From the NCBI GenBank assembly GCA_947034885.2, contig OX344755.2:1552501-1616500 (forward strand): a stretch of DNA of 64,000 bases, given 5' to 3'. This DNA is from Thuidium tamariscinum. Taxonomy: Eukaryota; Streptophyta; Bryopsida; Hypnales; Thuidiaceae. Made by a program: the position numbers and the translations under genes. Below the pieces are notes generated by a model. It searched no databases, had not been told where the DNA came from, and saw only the letters and a list, made by a program, of their open reading frames with translations. Below, in pieces: positions 34,707-47,732 of the stretch (positions are counted from its first letter, which is position 1; each line of letters starts with the position of its first letter).

Positions 34707-37700
34707 TCACAACTGCAGCGACAGACTTGATTGTGGGATTCCCAACGGATTAAGCTGGTTACTAGTTTGCGGGGTCGAAGGAGAATCAACCGGTTGCAAA
34801 TTCAAGTCTGGCGGGGGTTTGGAGCTGTGCGTTTGTTGCTGGAGCGCAGTTGGATTCGACAAAGGTCGTCCATAATTGACAAGAGCACCCATCTGCAGTT
34901 GTAAAGGTTGCGACGTCGCCGACTTCAATGACCTCCCTCCCCCCTCCTGCTTTATACTGGGGAGTGGCTGAGACGATGACACCATTTGGTTACCATATGG
35001 AGCACGAGGCTGCATACCATAAGAATTTGGCATGTTAGTGTACATTGGTTGTTGCACATACTGCATGGGCCTTGGCGCTTGAGAGAGAAGAGCATTGGAC
35101 TGCTGCACCTTTGCCCTTGCAATTGCATCGGCCTGCAATAGTCCTAGGTTGTGTGCTTGTGCCTTCCCTGCCTCGTCCTGCGCAAGACTCATACTGGCTG
35201 AGGTAGGAACGGTTCGAACGGCAGTGCTATATACAAAAGTGGGAGCTGCTTGCGAAGTCGGGCCAGTCCATCTGGATAGCGCACCATTCGCTGAATCTGA
35301 TGCTGTTTGCATTATCATGGCGGAGGTGGGTGGATTAGCTGGGGCCTCTGAACTCCATAAGGGACGACCCGTTGAGGTACTCAATCCATCGCTCGTACTC
35401 GGCATGCCTTGACTTCTGTGCTCTAGCTGATAAACTGGTTGGGGAGGTTTTTCAGTGGCTGGTTCCTGCTACAGCAAGGTTGAATTCAGAATATGGCAGC
35501 AGAAAACTGGCAAGGAATTCAGTGGACAATGTTTCAAAAGCTCTTAACCTAATACACAGCTTCTGAGGACCTTAAAAAAAATAAGACCTGATGATTTCAT
35601 ACCCACAGCAAGAGCTTCCATTAATCACGGCAGTGCAACTTACAACTTTGTAACCACAGTTGTTTTGTTTCTGTCAGTTTTGGATCAATGATATTTGCAC
35701 TTAAAAAACATTCATATACGGCTTCTCACAACCAGAGAATATGCAAGTATAGTAGATGGATAAGGTACCCACCATTGTTGATTTTCCTGGTAACAAAGCT
35801 TGACTCGCGGCTCCTGATGCGAGCATCGCACTAGTGACCGTAGTCAGCAAAGAATCCATTGCAGTCTGGGCGACAGGGTTTACCATCAATGGGCGAGATA
35901 TCTTCGGTGGAATAGGCACGAATGAAGCGGAATTTACTACAGAATGAGAAGTGGATGAAACTCCCGGGAGGATAGGTAAACTAGCGGAGGTCAAATTTTG
36001 ATTGACTTGTGTTAAATTTGGAACTTTCGCATCCGTAGGGAACTTCCTGAAAATTGTGCCAGGGGGAGCTTCATGTTCACCAATCCATCCTTGCCCAAAA
36101 GGTACAGAGAGGGGTACTACTCTCTGCAATCTTTGAGCTGCAAATTTCCAACCCTCTGGTCCCAATCTGAACGAAAATCGAGACAAGCTCTTTGCATAGG
36201 CCATTTCGGACTGATACCCTGTCTGCAATTCAAACACTGGGATTAAACCTTCAATACTGGATCTAACAAGATAATCCCAAACAGAACTCGACTTCCAGAA
36301 TTATCCCCTCCGAGGACAATCAATTCAAAGTTGAAAAGAGAAGGCAAACTTACTGGCACCAGGTGATGCAATTCGCCACCGACTCCAGCGAGAGGAGGTC
36401 CTCGTCCATGAGCAGGGAGGTTCCGTGGTTTGTAAGAGCTTCTGTGATACTCTTCCGTTGACAAAGGCCTCCGCCCGTCCTTAAGAGTAGCAGGCCTAAG
36501 CTGGGCCCCTAAACCGTGCAAAACAGAGAACAATCAATTCATATACGACTACAAACAACACATAAAACAGACCCAAAACACAAAAACACAAACGTTTATG
36601 TACCCATTACAAACGATAAATTTTAACAGAAACTTCACCATTATGTCTGAGGAGGCCTCAAACAAGGCAACAAGAATACAAATGCAGTTACAAAGAATGT
36701 GCCTCTTAAATTTCGAAAATTACCATGTTCATCTTGCGCATCTGCCTCAGGTTCCATGCCACCTGACTGAACCCCATACCCTGGCTCCTCTCCGGCAACA
36801 CTTCCTGATCTATCTGATGGGACCCCCCTTTTGGAATTGAAGGAACCATGTTTGTTTGACTGAGGTAGGTCATCTCCCTCAGCTGCTAGGCTGGCCCCAG
36901 AAGCGAAGTCAGAACTTGCGGGGTCCAATAGGGTTTTCACAGCTGCTGTGTTTTTCCATCCCTTCTTTGTTGGAAATGGTTGCTTTTTCTGCAATACAGG
37001 CTTGGCAGTTCCAGCTTCTGAAGCTCCAGATTGACCAGCAACCAATTCCAATGCCTTCCGGGCAGCATCCTGAATTGAACGTGCCTGGATACATATAGAT
37101 GAAATTCCCCGTGTAAATAATCACTGAATCCAATGATACAAATGCTCGAATCGACACGAAAGAAACGTGCAGAAAAAATAACGCCATTACAGATAAACTT
37201 TCCAGTGTGTGCCTAGGCATCAACTGCTCAAAAGTTGGATATGAATAAATCACCTGTTTGTAGTAAATAGTTTCTGGGCCATTATATCGCATGGCATTGT
37301 TGCAAATGAGCATTATGTCCTTCTGCATGAGGAGTATGGCAAAACGCAAGTTAGTCACCGTAAATTAATGCTGAGAGAAGAATCAAACTTACAGGAGGAT
37401 GTCTTCTAAAGCAAACAATTTGTAAAACCTGATAAAGCCTGCTTCAACACAGCTTACAGAATAGATAAGAACCTAGCAAGAAACCCGTCCGACTCACCTC
37501 AAATAAGCCTAATGAGTAATACGTCCCCTTTGAGATCTTCTTGTACATCGTGCCGAAGTCCATAGGCTCTTTGATGACATCGTAGTAATCTGGAACCTGA
37601 AATTAATAGATACGTCAACTAGATGAAAACCTCACAAAATGTCTGAAATGTGCAAGAAAATGCAGTATCGTTATGGTTGCAATCAAACATACATGCATAC

Positions 37701-39057
37701 AACTAATATGCAGCATTCCAAGTTACAATTTTGCTCCACACTCTTAGAGAGAGAAGCAAAGCTCTTCTGACGTAAACAATCTCTTTCCAAATACATACTT
37801 CCCTATTTGTAGAGTTGGAATCTGCCTTGGCTAGAATAAAAGACATACCATACTTGCGTCCACTGGCTCCGAAAATACTCCATATGTATCTTTTCTGTAA
37901 AATTAACGGATGTAAGGAAATAAAGAAATTACCGATTGAGTTACTTAATACTTCTTAATATGCAATCCTTCCATTCCAAATACTAGGAATCACTCAAAAT
38001 ATCAGACAAAAATTGAAATTTCAATATTGGGACCATCTTCCAAGGCAAAACGGATGTATCGATTGCATGACTTGTGCACTCACTTTTTCAGCTTCTCTAA
38101 AACTCCTTCAAGCACCTTCTTTTCAGGCGCTGGTGTACCACCGTGTCCTATTCCTATTGACATTCCAAAAGTGATCAGTGGCGGCGCCTAGCACGTTTAA
38201 ATCATAGTACATGACCAATTTATGGATACTACATACATAAGAAAGAAAAAGAAAAGAGGAGTATCCTCTTAGACATGGACATTCAACCCAGAGGATAACA
38301 ATTATATGATTACAAGTAATTGAGACAGCAACAGCATCAACCTTACCTGGACCTGAAAAAGAGGCTCCAATTTCACCATTTAAAGGCTTCTCCTTTTTCT
38401 GAAAATTTGACGAGACAGTCAGTTGTCAGATCACAAGCCATCTATTCACATCCATACATGAATTAAGAGACCAACAAACCAGCATCATCCATTTCTTCTC
38501 GTGCCGTAACGACAATGCCTCGTAGGAAAATTGCTCCCGACAAAGGACTTGCCCTCCTGCTCACGCATGGCACAAACTGAATTTTGCTGGAAGATTGAAA
38601 CCCTGTAAATGGTCTTGAGAATAAAGCCATGCCTATGATCTGACTGACACGTCCAGAGAAGCAATCCCACAAAATAAGAAACCGTTGAGCAGAGAGTAGA
38701 AAGCAGTACCTTATGGGAAGGCTTCTTAGCAAGAGGGGGCAAGGGGGCCTTGAAAACTGGGGGAGTGGTAATTGGAGCTCCGTAAACACCTCCTCGGTCA
38801 TCTTTTGCATCTCCTTCTACTAAAGTCTTAAATTTGCGCTTTTTAGGAGGGGTGGATACACGATTGCTGGCGTTGGAGCCCACAACCTGAGCGCTTAGCT
38901 TTGACGGTGCACCACCCCCTGTCCCTGACGAGGCGTGTACTCTATGAGATGTTACTCCGGGTGATACAGACGCCCCAGCAATCCCAGTCTTGCCACTGCT
39001 GCTTGACTTGTTTGGCAGTTTGAGAATTACCCTTAGTTTCTTGTCCTTGTCCGCCAT
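34707..39057 (-). CDS. Bromodomain protein, BRD7/9-like (plant BRD1/2/13 type)
   Basis: Ten exons (complement): 38710-39057, 38347-38398, 38084-38153, 37849-37894, 37498-37596, 37254-37322, 36724-37084, 36354-36508, 35773-36222, 34707-35465. All have GT..AG borders and matching phases, giving 802 residues. The head begins MADKDKKLRVILKLP, followed by a basic PPKKRKFKTL patch. The bromodomain spans about 145-245: KKDTYGVFSEPVD, VPDYYDVIKEPMDF, then KDIMLICNNAMRYNGPETIY with the acetyl-lysine-binding Asn at 219. The rest is a low-complexity Ser/Pro/Gln-rich tail with FGQGWIGEHEAPPG near 430. It ends with two repression-type motifs, DLNLQP (770-775) and LSLQL (798-802). Arabidopsis relatives are SWI/SNF-complex subunits that read acetylated histones in the nucleus; the same role is inferred here. 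Confidence 0.9.
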
Positions 39058-40257
39058 ATCCTATTTCTCTCCTGTCACTATATGGTCCCCCTAATACCGG
39101 CGATGCTGACATACGACCTCCAATTCCTCTCTCCTTAAATCTCGAACTCCTGCAATTCTTGTGGTATTCTCCAAGTCCTAACCTATACTTGAAGCTCGTT
39201 TAAGCAGCCCCATCGATTATTGGATGCATTTTGCATCGCAATGCAATGAGATCGAGTCTATTCTATTTTCCCATATTACAAGTGAGCTCCTCTTTCAATT
39301 GGCCATTCCTCCAAATAAGTCTGGTAAGCTTCATTAGCCCTATCTCCACTTCGTCGAATCTACCGAGAAGTACCCTGCAAAATCAGAAGTACCTCAACAC
39401 TGTGAGCCAAGACATCAACACACACACAACCCCGTCATCCAACAGGGAAACACAGAGACAAAGAAGAGAATTTGAATTCCTTACATCACAGTTTCTACGG
39501 GAACAGGCACTCATACTCCTAAACTCTGAAGTCGTAGAAAGGGCATCCAAGTGCACACAGCTCCTACTCTTTAGATTGCGTCTACGTACGATTCTCCCAT
39601 CACAGTCTTTGAAGTAAAGAAAGTTTCATTTGGTCACCGAATTCTCGATTGAGATACAAACCTTTGCGAGGATTGTGTTCAGTGCCTTCTTATAGAAAAA
39701 TACATGACCTAAACATTTCGATAGTAAGACTTAAGGTAGACAGCAGCTGCTGCACCAACCAAAGCTTCTCAACTAAGGCAATGCCACAAATATAATCTCA
39801 ATGCATTAACCCCATTCCTGTGGGCCTTTGAACAGAGTAAAAAAAACTTAGGACCCAATGAGAGAGTTTCAGGATCCAGGGCGCATGCCAGGTACATACG
39901 ATGAAGCTCAATTCACCACTGATTTTAAAACATGAGCCAAGTTCTGCAAACTGAATTACTCATACGGGTATCCCAAAGTGGTGCAGCTGTCGAAGACAAT
40001 AATCATAGGAGCAAATTACCATTTTGAAATATCATGATATCACATATTTTAAACAATACACATTCATTTCTTCAACCCGACTCTTCGCAAAGCAATGAAA
40101 CCAGACAGTATACCTATGCGCAATGCCTGTCACACGCTGATCAAACCCCACGACGACTTTGTTTCGACCGCGGAATTTCGAACCACAAACAAGGTAAAGC
40201 GCACAGTCAATGTGCTCGAGGAACCAACTCTTCCACCTCATGCCCAGGAGAGATAAC
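39058..40257 (-). other. Region just upstream of the bromodomain ATG
   Basis: There is no coding frame with family resemblance. GAGAAATAG lies directly before GATATGGCGG on the minus strand, which would suit a splice acceptor just ahead of the start codon. This stretch may therefore be a 5' UTR intron reaching to the telobox-rich segment at 40258-40590. Transcripts are needed to decide. Confidence 0.35.
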
Positions 40258-40590
40258 AAAACCCTATCCATGAGACCTTCAAACCCTACCCGAAGCCCCA
40301 AAGTTCACAATCTCTCGCACAAACCCTACCGCCAAACCAAGACGACAGCCACGAGAATTAAACACCTCAACAAATCCAATCCCAAATCTAAACTCGCGAA
40401 CTAACAAATGCCATCAAATTCGCTTCAGATTCCCGAAATCCGACTTCGCAACTAGAAATCGGCAAAACCCACCACCCAGCACAAATCCCCCCCCAGGTAG
40501 AAGAGCGACACTGCTCCCCAAGTCGCAAACAAACCCAAGAAAAAAACCGAAAACGAAAAGAGCGCGAAACCCTAATAACCCTAAATCACA
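40258..40590 (-). promoter_or_regulatory. Telobox cluster, likely promoter/5' UTR of bromodomain gene
   Basis: AAACCCTA-type motifs occur at about 40259 (AAACCCTATCC), 40283 (AAACCCTACC), 40321 (AAACCCTACC) and 40566 (AAACCCTAATAACCCTAAA). Such teloboxes (TAGGGTTT on the minus strand) mark promoters and 5' UTRs of housekeeping genes in plants. The DNA is GC-richer than the surroundings and free of long frames. Assignment to the minus-strand bromodomain gene follows from position. Confidence 0.5.
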
Positions 40591-41660
40591 AAAGATTCAA
40601 AGAAACCCCCCAGGGCAGAGCTTCCGTAAACTGGTAGTAAAAGCGTCCCCTTAACGCCGTCCGATGCTACAGAAACGGCAGCTTCGGCTTCTTCCCTGTC
40701 ATCAACTCGCTAACACAAAACTCGGAATCAAAACGAGACCTACCCGGTACAACCCCCCATGGCTGGTTCTTCCTGGTCCAAGTCGTCCAACCATTAGGGA
40801 TTAGCGCGGCGGCCCTGATGATCTCAGTACTTACAGCCGGGCGGGATGGACGCTACGCTCATGGTAGTACCTAGTCTGGCAGCCATGGCTGGCAGGCAGG
40901 GCAGGCAGGCCCAGACAGAATGATGCGGCGATTATACTTACGCTTGAAAGCAGGAACGTCCTGTTGACTTCCTCTTTGGAGTCTTGGACTCTCTGCCTTG
41001 GACTCTCTCTCACTCCACCACCAAACAGCAAAACCAAACCTTAAAAGAAATCATAGACCGCGAAATTGGATGGATAGGGGATTCCACAGCGCTTGGTGGC
41101 TGCGATGCACATCAAACTGAGTATGAGAGATTCGGTTACAGGAAGGATTCCTTACGGTAAGTTAAAAAAAATGAACGCGTCAAGGAAGGATGGCTCCAGA
41201 GTCTGAAGCAAAAGCGCCAGCCATGGTGCACAAGCCTAGATCTACGCCACAAATCCTCGCAGTGGAGGCTCTCGATGCCGCTTGTTGCCACAGTACCCTT
41301 CCTTTTCTTACCTTTGGAGATCGTCCCTTTAGATGAATAGTGTGGATGGAAAACGAAAATTTCGTGGATGAATGAGATGAAAAGAGAAGCGCTGTGTGAA
41401 CAGGACCCCAGAGAGGTGCCCGAAGAGTACGAAAATTTCTGCGTTTCGTGATGGGTGAGATTAAAAACCTCGGAAATTTGTGAACAGAACTAGGTATGGA
41501 TGGATGAATTATGTGGATGGGGACGGATGAACTGAGAAGTCAGGGGAACAGTGAACGTGTTTGAATCTGAGCGCGGTGGGTGGCAGAATTTGAAACGACG
41601 CGGGGACGTGGGGGCCACGGGCGTCTGTTGGCGTCACTTGAGCGTCATTGCATCTAGTCG
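40591..41660. other. GC-rich upstream DNA of the bromodomain gene
   Basis: This is a GC-rich island with short repeats (GGCAGGCAGGGCAGGCAGGC at 40890) and repeated GGATGAATG/GGATGG motifs between 41340 and 41530. No coding exon could be supported on either strand. It probably holds promoter elements or an upstream exon. Confidence 0.35.
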
Positions 41661-42201
41661 GCGGCCAGCAGCGGTCGCCTCCTTATGAACCGATTAAAAT
41701 AGAAGCACCCAAATGTAACACGAGTTGTTCTTGGACGTCTAGAAAATAATTTAAATCTAAGTTCTAAAGTAGAACAAGTGAGGTTTCAAGAAGTTCTCAC
41801 TCTTCAAAGAAATGGCTAATCAACCATATGGGATTCAAGGTTACAATGTATTGCTTTTCAGGTATTTTCATGCCCATTTCGTGTCCATAGTAGGTGCATC
41901 TCCATAATTTTCTTCAAAAGTTTGTAACATATTTGTAGAATCTAAGGAAAATACAAAATCAACTTCGTTAGTGGCAAATTTCATTATAAACAAAGAAGGA
42001 CACACATCATTTTATTTTGTAACTACCCCCTCAAGATTTGTCAATTTGAAGCAAGTGTCATATTTAGATACTTCTACCTTATCAAATTGTTGGAAGATGG
42101 CTACATAAATTTTAAGACTTTGAACACATTAGAGAAAGATTAATGTATTCTTTGTTGCAATAGAAAGTATCAAAATAAACTTTGGTATTTTAAAATCATT
42201 A

Positions 42202-42460
42202 GGAGGGATTTGAGGGCTGCAAAGGGCCGTTTCGGGACAGTTCCCAAAACAGGGTCTGGGAACGGCTGGCCGCTGGTCAGCATTTTAAAAAAAAAAAAAA
42301 AAAAATTGGGTCCTGAAATATGAAAAAAAGTCAAAAAAAAAATCGATGACATGGCAGTCGGTTGACCACGTCGGATTCTTGCAAAACTGCGTTCCCGCTG
42401 CTGTTTTTGCGATTTTGGGTTGTGGGAACTCACAGGCTCCCAGAGCCCTCAAATCCCTCC
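42202..42460. mobile_element. Stowaway-like MITE, family C, copy 1
   Basis: The termini GGAGGGATTTGAGGGCT and the inverse AGCCCTCAAATCCCTCC match perfectly, and TA lies at both outer edges (42200-42201, 42461-42462). The perfect inversion extends into the flanking CAT/ATG. The interior has GGGAACGGC, a GACATGGCAGTCGG..CCACGTC motif and an A run of 18 or more (42287-42305). TA duplication and size suit the Tc1/mariner (Stowaway) class. Intact ends suggest a recent insertion. Confidence 0.75.
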
Positions 42461-43631
42461 TAATGTATACTTTTTAAAAATTGGCATCAAATTCAAAGAA
42501 ATCAAAATATTTGATAGCTATCTTATACAACTTTAAAAGCCTCTTATTTTCTATGCTTAGAAATAAGAAGATAAGATATTTATACAAGAAGGGTGGTAAG
42601 AGGTAAAATAACCCATGTAGAATACGTCAATTAAAATCAGTAAAAGCTCAATCATTCATAGTTAAGTCAGTCAAGATTAAGAATTGTGTTCAAAATAGAA
42701 CTTCAAAACTCATTTAGGCATTATAGAATAACATTCTTTTTAAATCCTTGAACTTAGTTAATGCATAAAATCAAGTTAACCTTTCATTTTTTTAAATGTA
42801 TTAGTCAATATAGGCCTCTAATAAAAAGTAATGGACAAAGTTAATGAAAAAGACTAGAAGGGATATCTTCAAACATCTTCTTTGAATTTTGTCCATAACT
42901 TCTTTTGTAAGGCTCAAAATCACAAATAGATTTTTGAATATCCAAATTAGCTTGATTTCCCAACTTTTCTTTATTCAAAGCTTTTAAAAAGTTATTCCAT
43001 TAGAAGAAATTTGGTTCCATAGAAGCTTCTAAGTTCCCACATGGTAGAGAACTTTAGAAACTACATCATTGCTAAAATCTAATGTAGTTGGGAGACAACC
43101 ACATCAAAATTTTATTTTATTTTTTGAAATTTTTTTTTTGATTTTTTTTTCAATTCTAAGACCAAATTTTTTTTTCCATATTTATGAGGGATGACAGTAG
43201 TTGGCCAAAACTATCCCATACCCTTCAAAGACTCATCTTAAACAATGGATTTTATTACAAAAACAACCTTTCAATCCTACATTCTCATTGAATGTCAATG
43301 AAGAAATTCCTTCAACTTTCCATCAAATTTTATCTTGATAGTAGATGGTCAAATGATAGATTAGTATTTAATTCAATTAATTCTTATTGGATTCTCTAGA
43401 TGTTGGATAATTATGTTTTTTTAATTAGACTAATTTCTAGTCTTTGCATTAGAGAGAAGTGTGAAACTTTCTATTTAGGGCAAGTAGATTTTTTATTGAC
43501 CTAAGAACACCTTAGTACTTTATGATTGATGTAGAGAATATATTGGTAACTAGTTGAAATACAATTGTGGATGAGATTTGTTTTGAGCTATTTGATGATG
43601 TTGAATTGCTTTAAAGCTTGAATTTTTATGT

Positions 43632-44332
43632 AGGGTGGTTGCAAGAAAGGCCTCATGTTTTTTGTCTTGTTTGTGATTTTTTTGGAGAGTACTGTTTAAT
43701 TAGAAATGTAATTTTTTTAAATTGTGAAAAATATGTTTAGTTATATACCTTGAAGAAAAAGGTACCCCATGAAGGAAAAATGTAGAAACATTTTCTAACT
43801 AGGAGAATTAGAAAAGTGTAAATTCTCATGAAAATTAGTACTTTCACATTTTAATTTGTAAAAAATAGGAAAAGAAATTTTAATAAAAAATAAAAATCTA
43901 AAATTTGGTTAAAATTGATGATGATGAGATTTCACCAAAAGAATGATTTTGAAACCATTTTCAATGTTCAAAGTTGTGCGTACAAGGGGACCCTATTTGT
44001 ATGAATGTAGAGGATTTAAAATAATGTTGTTTAAAATTCTTTTTGGTGATTCATGAATCTCTAGTGTGGAAATAGACCACACAAATTTCAAGCCTCCATC
44101 ATTAATTATGGATATTCTACAGTACTAAAGGACCCTAAATTGCAAAGTGTGACAAATTAGAAAATGTTTTTAGAAGTTTAAAAAAAAGAAGGAATCTCAT
44201 TACTATCAAGTTGGTCATTTTCAATAGAAATTTCAAATAAATCGGCTTCATGCCCCCAAAGTTATAACTAATGGGACAAAAGTCACTTCTACTATGACGG
44301 CAAAAAGGACAACCCTTTCTTGGAATCACCTT
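43632..44332. mobile_element. Non-autonomous TIR element, family A, copy 5
   Basis: The left end, AGGGTGGTTGCAAGAAAGG, is inversely matched at the right by CCTTTCTTGGAATCACCTTC. The interior runs parallel to copy 4 (AAGGTACCCCATGAAGGAAA, GATTTCACCAAAAGAATGAT, AAGTGTGACAAATTAG). It is about 0.7 kb and non-coding. Confidence 0.6.
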
Positions 44333-44441
44333 CAATATCTATATATTACTATCTCTTGATTAATCTTCTATTAACTTTTTCAAATACTTGTGGCTCTATT
44401 AATGTTAGAATTCAACTCAAATTGTTGTGTCAAAAACTTTA

Positions 44442-44762
44442 GAAGGGATTTGAAGGTATTAGAAGGCAATGAATTATCTTGAGTTCTCAGCCTATAGGAA
44501 CTTGCCACATGAAATTGCTGATATAGTCAAGAAAGTGTCACATTCAAAAATATGAATTTTTAAAATTATATTTTAATTATTTTAAAAACATTTTTTTAAA
44601 ATTTAAATTTAAATTAGTCTTAGTTTTTAATTTTTTTAATTTTAAATTTTAAAATTCATTTTAAAATTCAAAAATACAAACTAGCAATGTCTAGTCTACA
44701 ATATTGGAAACAATTGCAAGGAACATTTCTAAAACAATCTTTTGGAGGCCTTGAATCCCTTC
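44442..44762. mobile_element. Stowaway-like MITE, family C, copy 2
   Basis: The ends are GAAGGGATTTGAAGG and the inverse of GAAGGGATTCAAGG, flanked by TA on both sides. The interior is like copy 4 of the family, including CTAGTCTACAATATTGG..AACAATTGCAAGGAACATTTCTAAAACA, where copy 4 has TGGTCTGCAGCAATGGGAAC. It is non-coding. Confidence 0.65.
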
Positions 44763-47732
44763 TAATTATAGACATCATTGATGTTATGTCAAAATTCTAA
44801 ATGACATTATATTGTGTACATTGTTAAGAAATCTCGTTTCTAATTTAGCTCAACTTTAACTAAAATGTCTTTAATTGAGAATTGTCATGAGAGCCTACAT
44901 CAATATTTATTGGATAAAAGCAAGGTTTCAAGATTATTGTGTATGTTTTCAAAGAATACATTTTATTGCTAAAAATTTAGAGTAATATTTATTCAACAAA
45001 TATGATTATCAATATAGTAGGATCAATTATTTGTACTAATAATAATAAATCCAAGATGCTATTTGGTTAAATTAATCATTTTTTTTGTAAAAGAAACTTG
45101 TGAAAATTAGTTTTGTAGTTTTTTGGTATCATCTATAGTATATTAATATAGATGCTAGATTTTCAGTTGCAAGAGAGTCATTTTTGTAAGATAGATGTAT
45201 ATATGATCATTAATGAAGTATTGAGAAAGGTCTATTATTTTATATTTTATATTTAATTAATAATATTAAATTTTCTAATTAAATATTTTAGATTTATTTA
45301 TTATTTATGAATTTGAACCTCGCTTGAAATAAAAATAAAGAATCAAGAGTAATGTGGTTTTATTTATTTATGATGTCCTACTATTAATTTTGATTTTTTA
45401 AGGGTCCCTCTAGGGGACGCAAGCACTCTCAATGAGTAGAACGTGATGGGGAACGTAAAATCGAAGAACGCCAGGGAGCGTTCTAGCAGTGTGTCGTCGT
45501 GAACTGGCGGTGGCAAGGGCGGGAGTACTGGAGGAGGAGTGCGTGGTGGTGATGTTTGTCTTGGCAGTAGGCGTGGATGTTCGTTTTGGCAATGATTCCA
45601 CAATAATGATTCAAATGCAAGGAGGGAGGCGCATTGTAGTGTAAATGTGAATTTCTATGGTCGATCGTTTAGGGTTGGTTGCCTCCTTCTTTGCTCTGTT
45701 AGATGGCAAGTGATTGAGAGGTGATTGCCTTTTCATTTTAAAAAACAATCTAATTTCTAGCTTTAATGATGTTGTGCTCATATTAACTCCTCTTAAAACT
45801 CCTATATTTCTTTTCATCAAATTTTATGGAATATTTAGTTTACACAATGGTGGTTGGAAAGTTCTATCCTTTAAACATAAACAAACTTTAATTCAAAAAA
45901 TGTAGAATTCTTTTGGTTAAACCTTCATTAGAGATGATAAATATTTCAATTTCTTCCTACCTACAAGAAGATATAGAGATTCCACCTCACTCAAAAATTT
46001 AGAAATTAAACATTCATTAAAAATAGTCTAAAGATAATCTATATTATTCTATCTATATCATGGGTTCTTTTCAATTTTTTTAAGTGAAGACTATAAATCA
46101 AAAAAATAAAATTTTAAAAGAGATTCAACTTTCTTCAGTGTATGATTTTGTAGGCGATTCGTTGGAGCCCACACGTCTTGTTTCAATAATGAAAAAGACA
46201 TGTATGTATAGGCTTGTGAACATGTTCAAATAATATTTAAATTTAGTTGATGAATAGAAATTTTATATTTTATATATTTATTTGGCTAACAAATTATTTT
46301 ATCATTTTCAACTTAGCACTTTTAATTAGATTTAAGTGTCATGACCTTATATGATTAAAAAGAAGGCAACTTTATAATAAAAAAGCAAATTGTAAGGCTT
46401 GATAGACCTTTTTGGTTTTCACACAATGACAATGAAGTGACTTTAGATGAAGTTGCATCTATCTTCCAGGTTTTAGATAATCAAAGAAAAAAATTATAAA
46501 AAATATACTTTAGACTTTGAATTATATTTAGAAACAAAACTCCTACATACATCTACACCGTTCAATATTGGTGTATTATATGTTCTTTTCTCTTACTTCT
46601 AATAAAAGCTTTATTGAAGTCATAATGATATAGGAATGAGAACTATAGTCTAATTAGACAATTTAAAAATTGAATTTTATAATAAGAGCTTAAATGTATA
46701 AGGTGAAATTTGTTTATTTGATTTTTGATGTTTAACATTACTTTACATTAGGCATATGATCAATATAACATAGGCATTGCTTTACATTACCATTTGCTTT
46801 ATGAAATTTTATTTTTAGTTACACTGAAGTTTTATATTCTTCAATACTTGCAGCAAGGTAAAATGATTTAATTGGATACAAAATCTTAAAGAGTTGTTTA
46901 AATGAAAAGAACTAGATTTTAATGAGTTGATTTCGGTTGAAGAAGAAGGGGAATTAATCCTAATGTATTTGGCAATAAACTCTTTGAACTTGGTCCAAGA
47001 TTGCTAGCAAGCAACCCAATAAGTCTATACGTCTATGAGTATAAAAAAAGTTAGAATTTTTGGAGTGAAGGATCTATGATTGTGGATAAAATTATTTTGA
47101 AGAGTCAACATAAAAAAATAGATTTAGGATTTATAGCAATGTGAAATTTTTAATAAAAGTCTTGGCTACAACATCCAAATGTAATTCATTTTCAATGAAT
47201 GAATCAAATAATATTTTAAAAAGTGTACACGACAACAAAATAACTATAAATATACAAATTTGATAATAAATGCAAATTAATACATAATAGTAAGAATCAT
47301 CTACTTTGATGAATTCAAGTCAAGTAGACTCAATTGATAATCCTTGCTATTGAATGCATCTAACAATTCTCCACTCTTTGATGTTGACTAATTTATAACC
47401 TCTAAAACATTAAGGGCATAAGTATCTCTACAAAATTTTGGTTTGAAACAACTCAAATCTTCAAATGCCAATGCCATCTATTCTATATATGTACACCAAC
47501 AATTTGAAAGGCTTTTGTAGACTAATTACTAGACTTCAATTCTTTATAAATCAATCTTGCACTTATAACATCAATTCATAACAACTACAAAGATATAATA
47601 AAAAAATGTTAGACAAAGAATAAAAGATTCAATAATCATAAACAAACCAAAAAGACAAAATCAAGAGGACTTATTACCTATATTTTGATTTATGTGTAGA
47701 CTTTTGAAGAACAACAACCACAGTATCAACAT
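44763..47732. other. AT-rich DNA with one GC-rich patch
   Basis: Mostly featureless AT-rich sequence. The exception is 45400-45600, a GC-rich patch with proline-rich frames on the minus strand (PPRTPPPVLPPLPPP). These end abruptly in AT-rich DNA and have no recognisable start or family. It looks like a captured or decayed gene fragment and is not called as a gene. Confidence 0.45.

Noticed and set aside
37392-37430. Candidate extra exon of the bromodomain gene (VLQIVCFRRHPP)
   Set aside because: It has AG and GT borders, but inserting it would break the conserved bromodomain helix; direct joining of LFE to KDIML matches the family.
39231-39617. 128-residue plus-strand frame ahead of the bromodomain gene
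   Set aside because: It is antisense to the likely 5' UTR or intron, has low-complexity composition and no family resemblance.
45364-45603. Proline-rich frame in a GC-rich patch
   Set aside because: Two overlapping frames look equally open, there is no clear start, no splice context and no family; kept only as a possible gene fragment.
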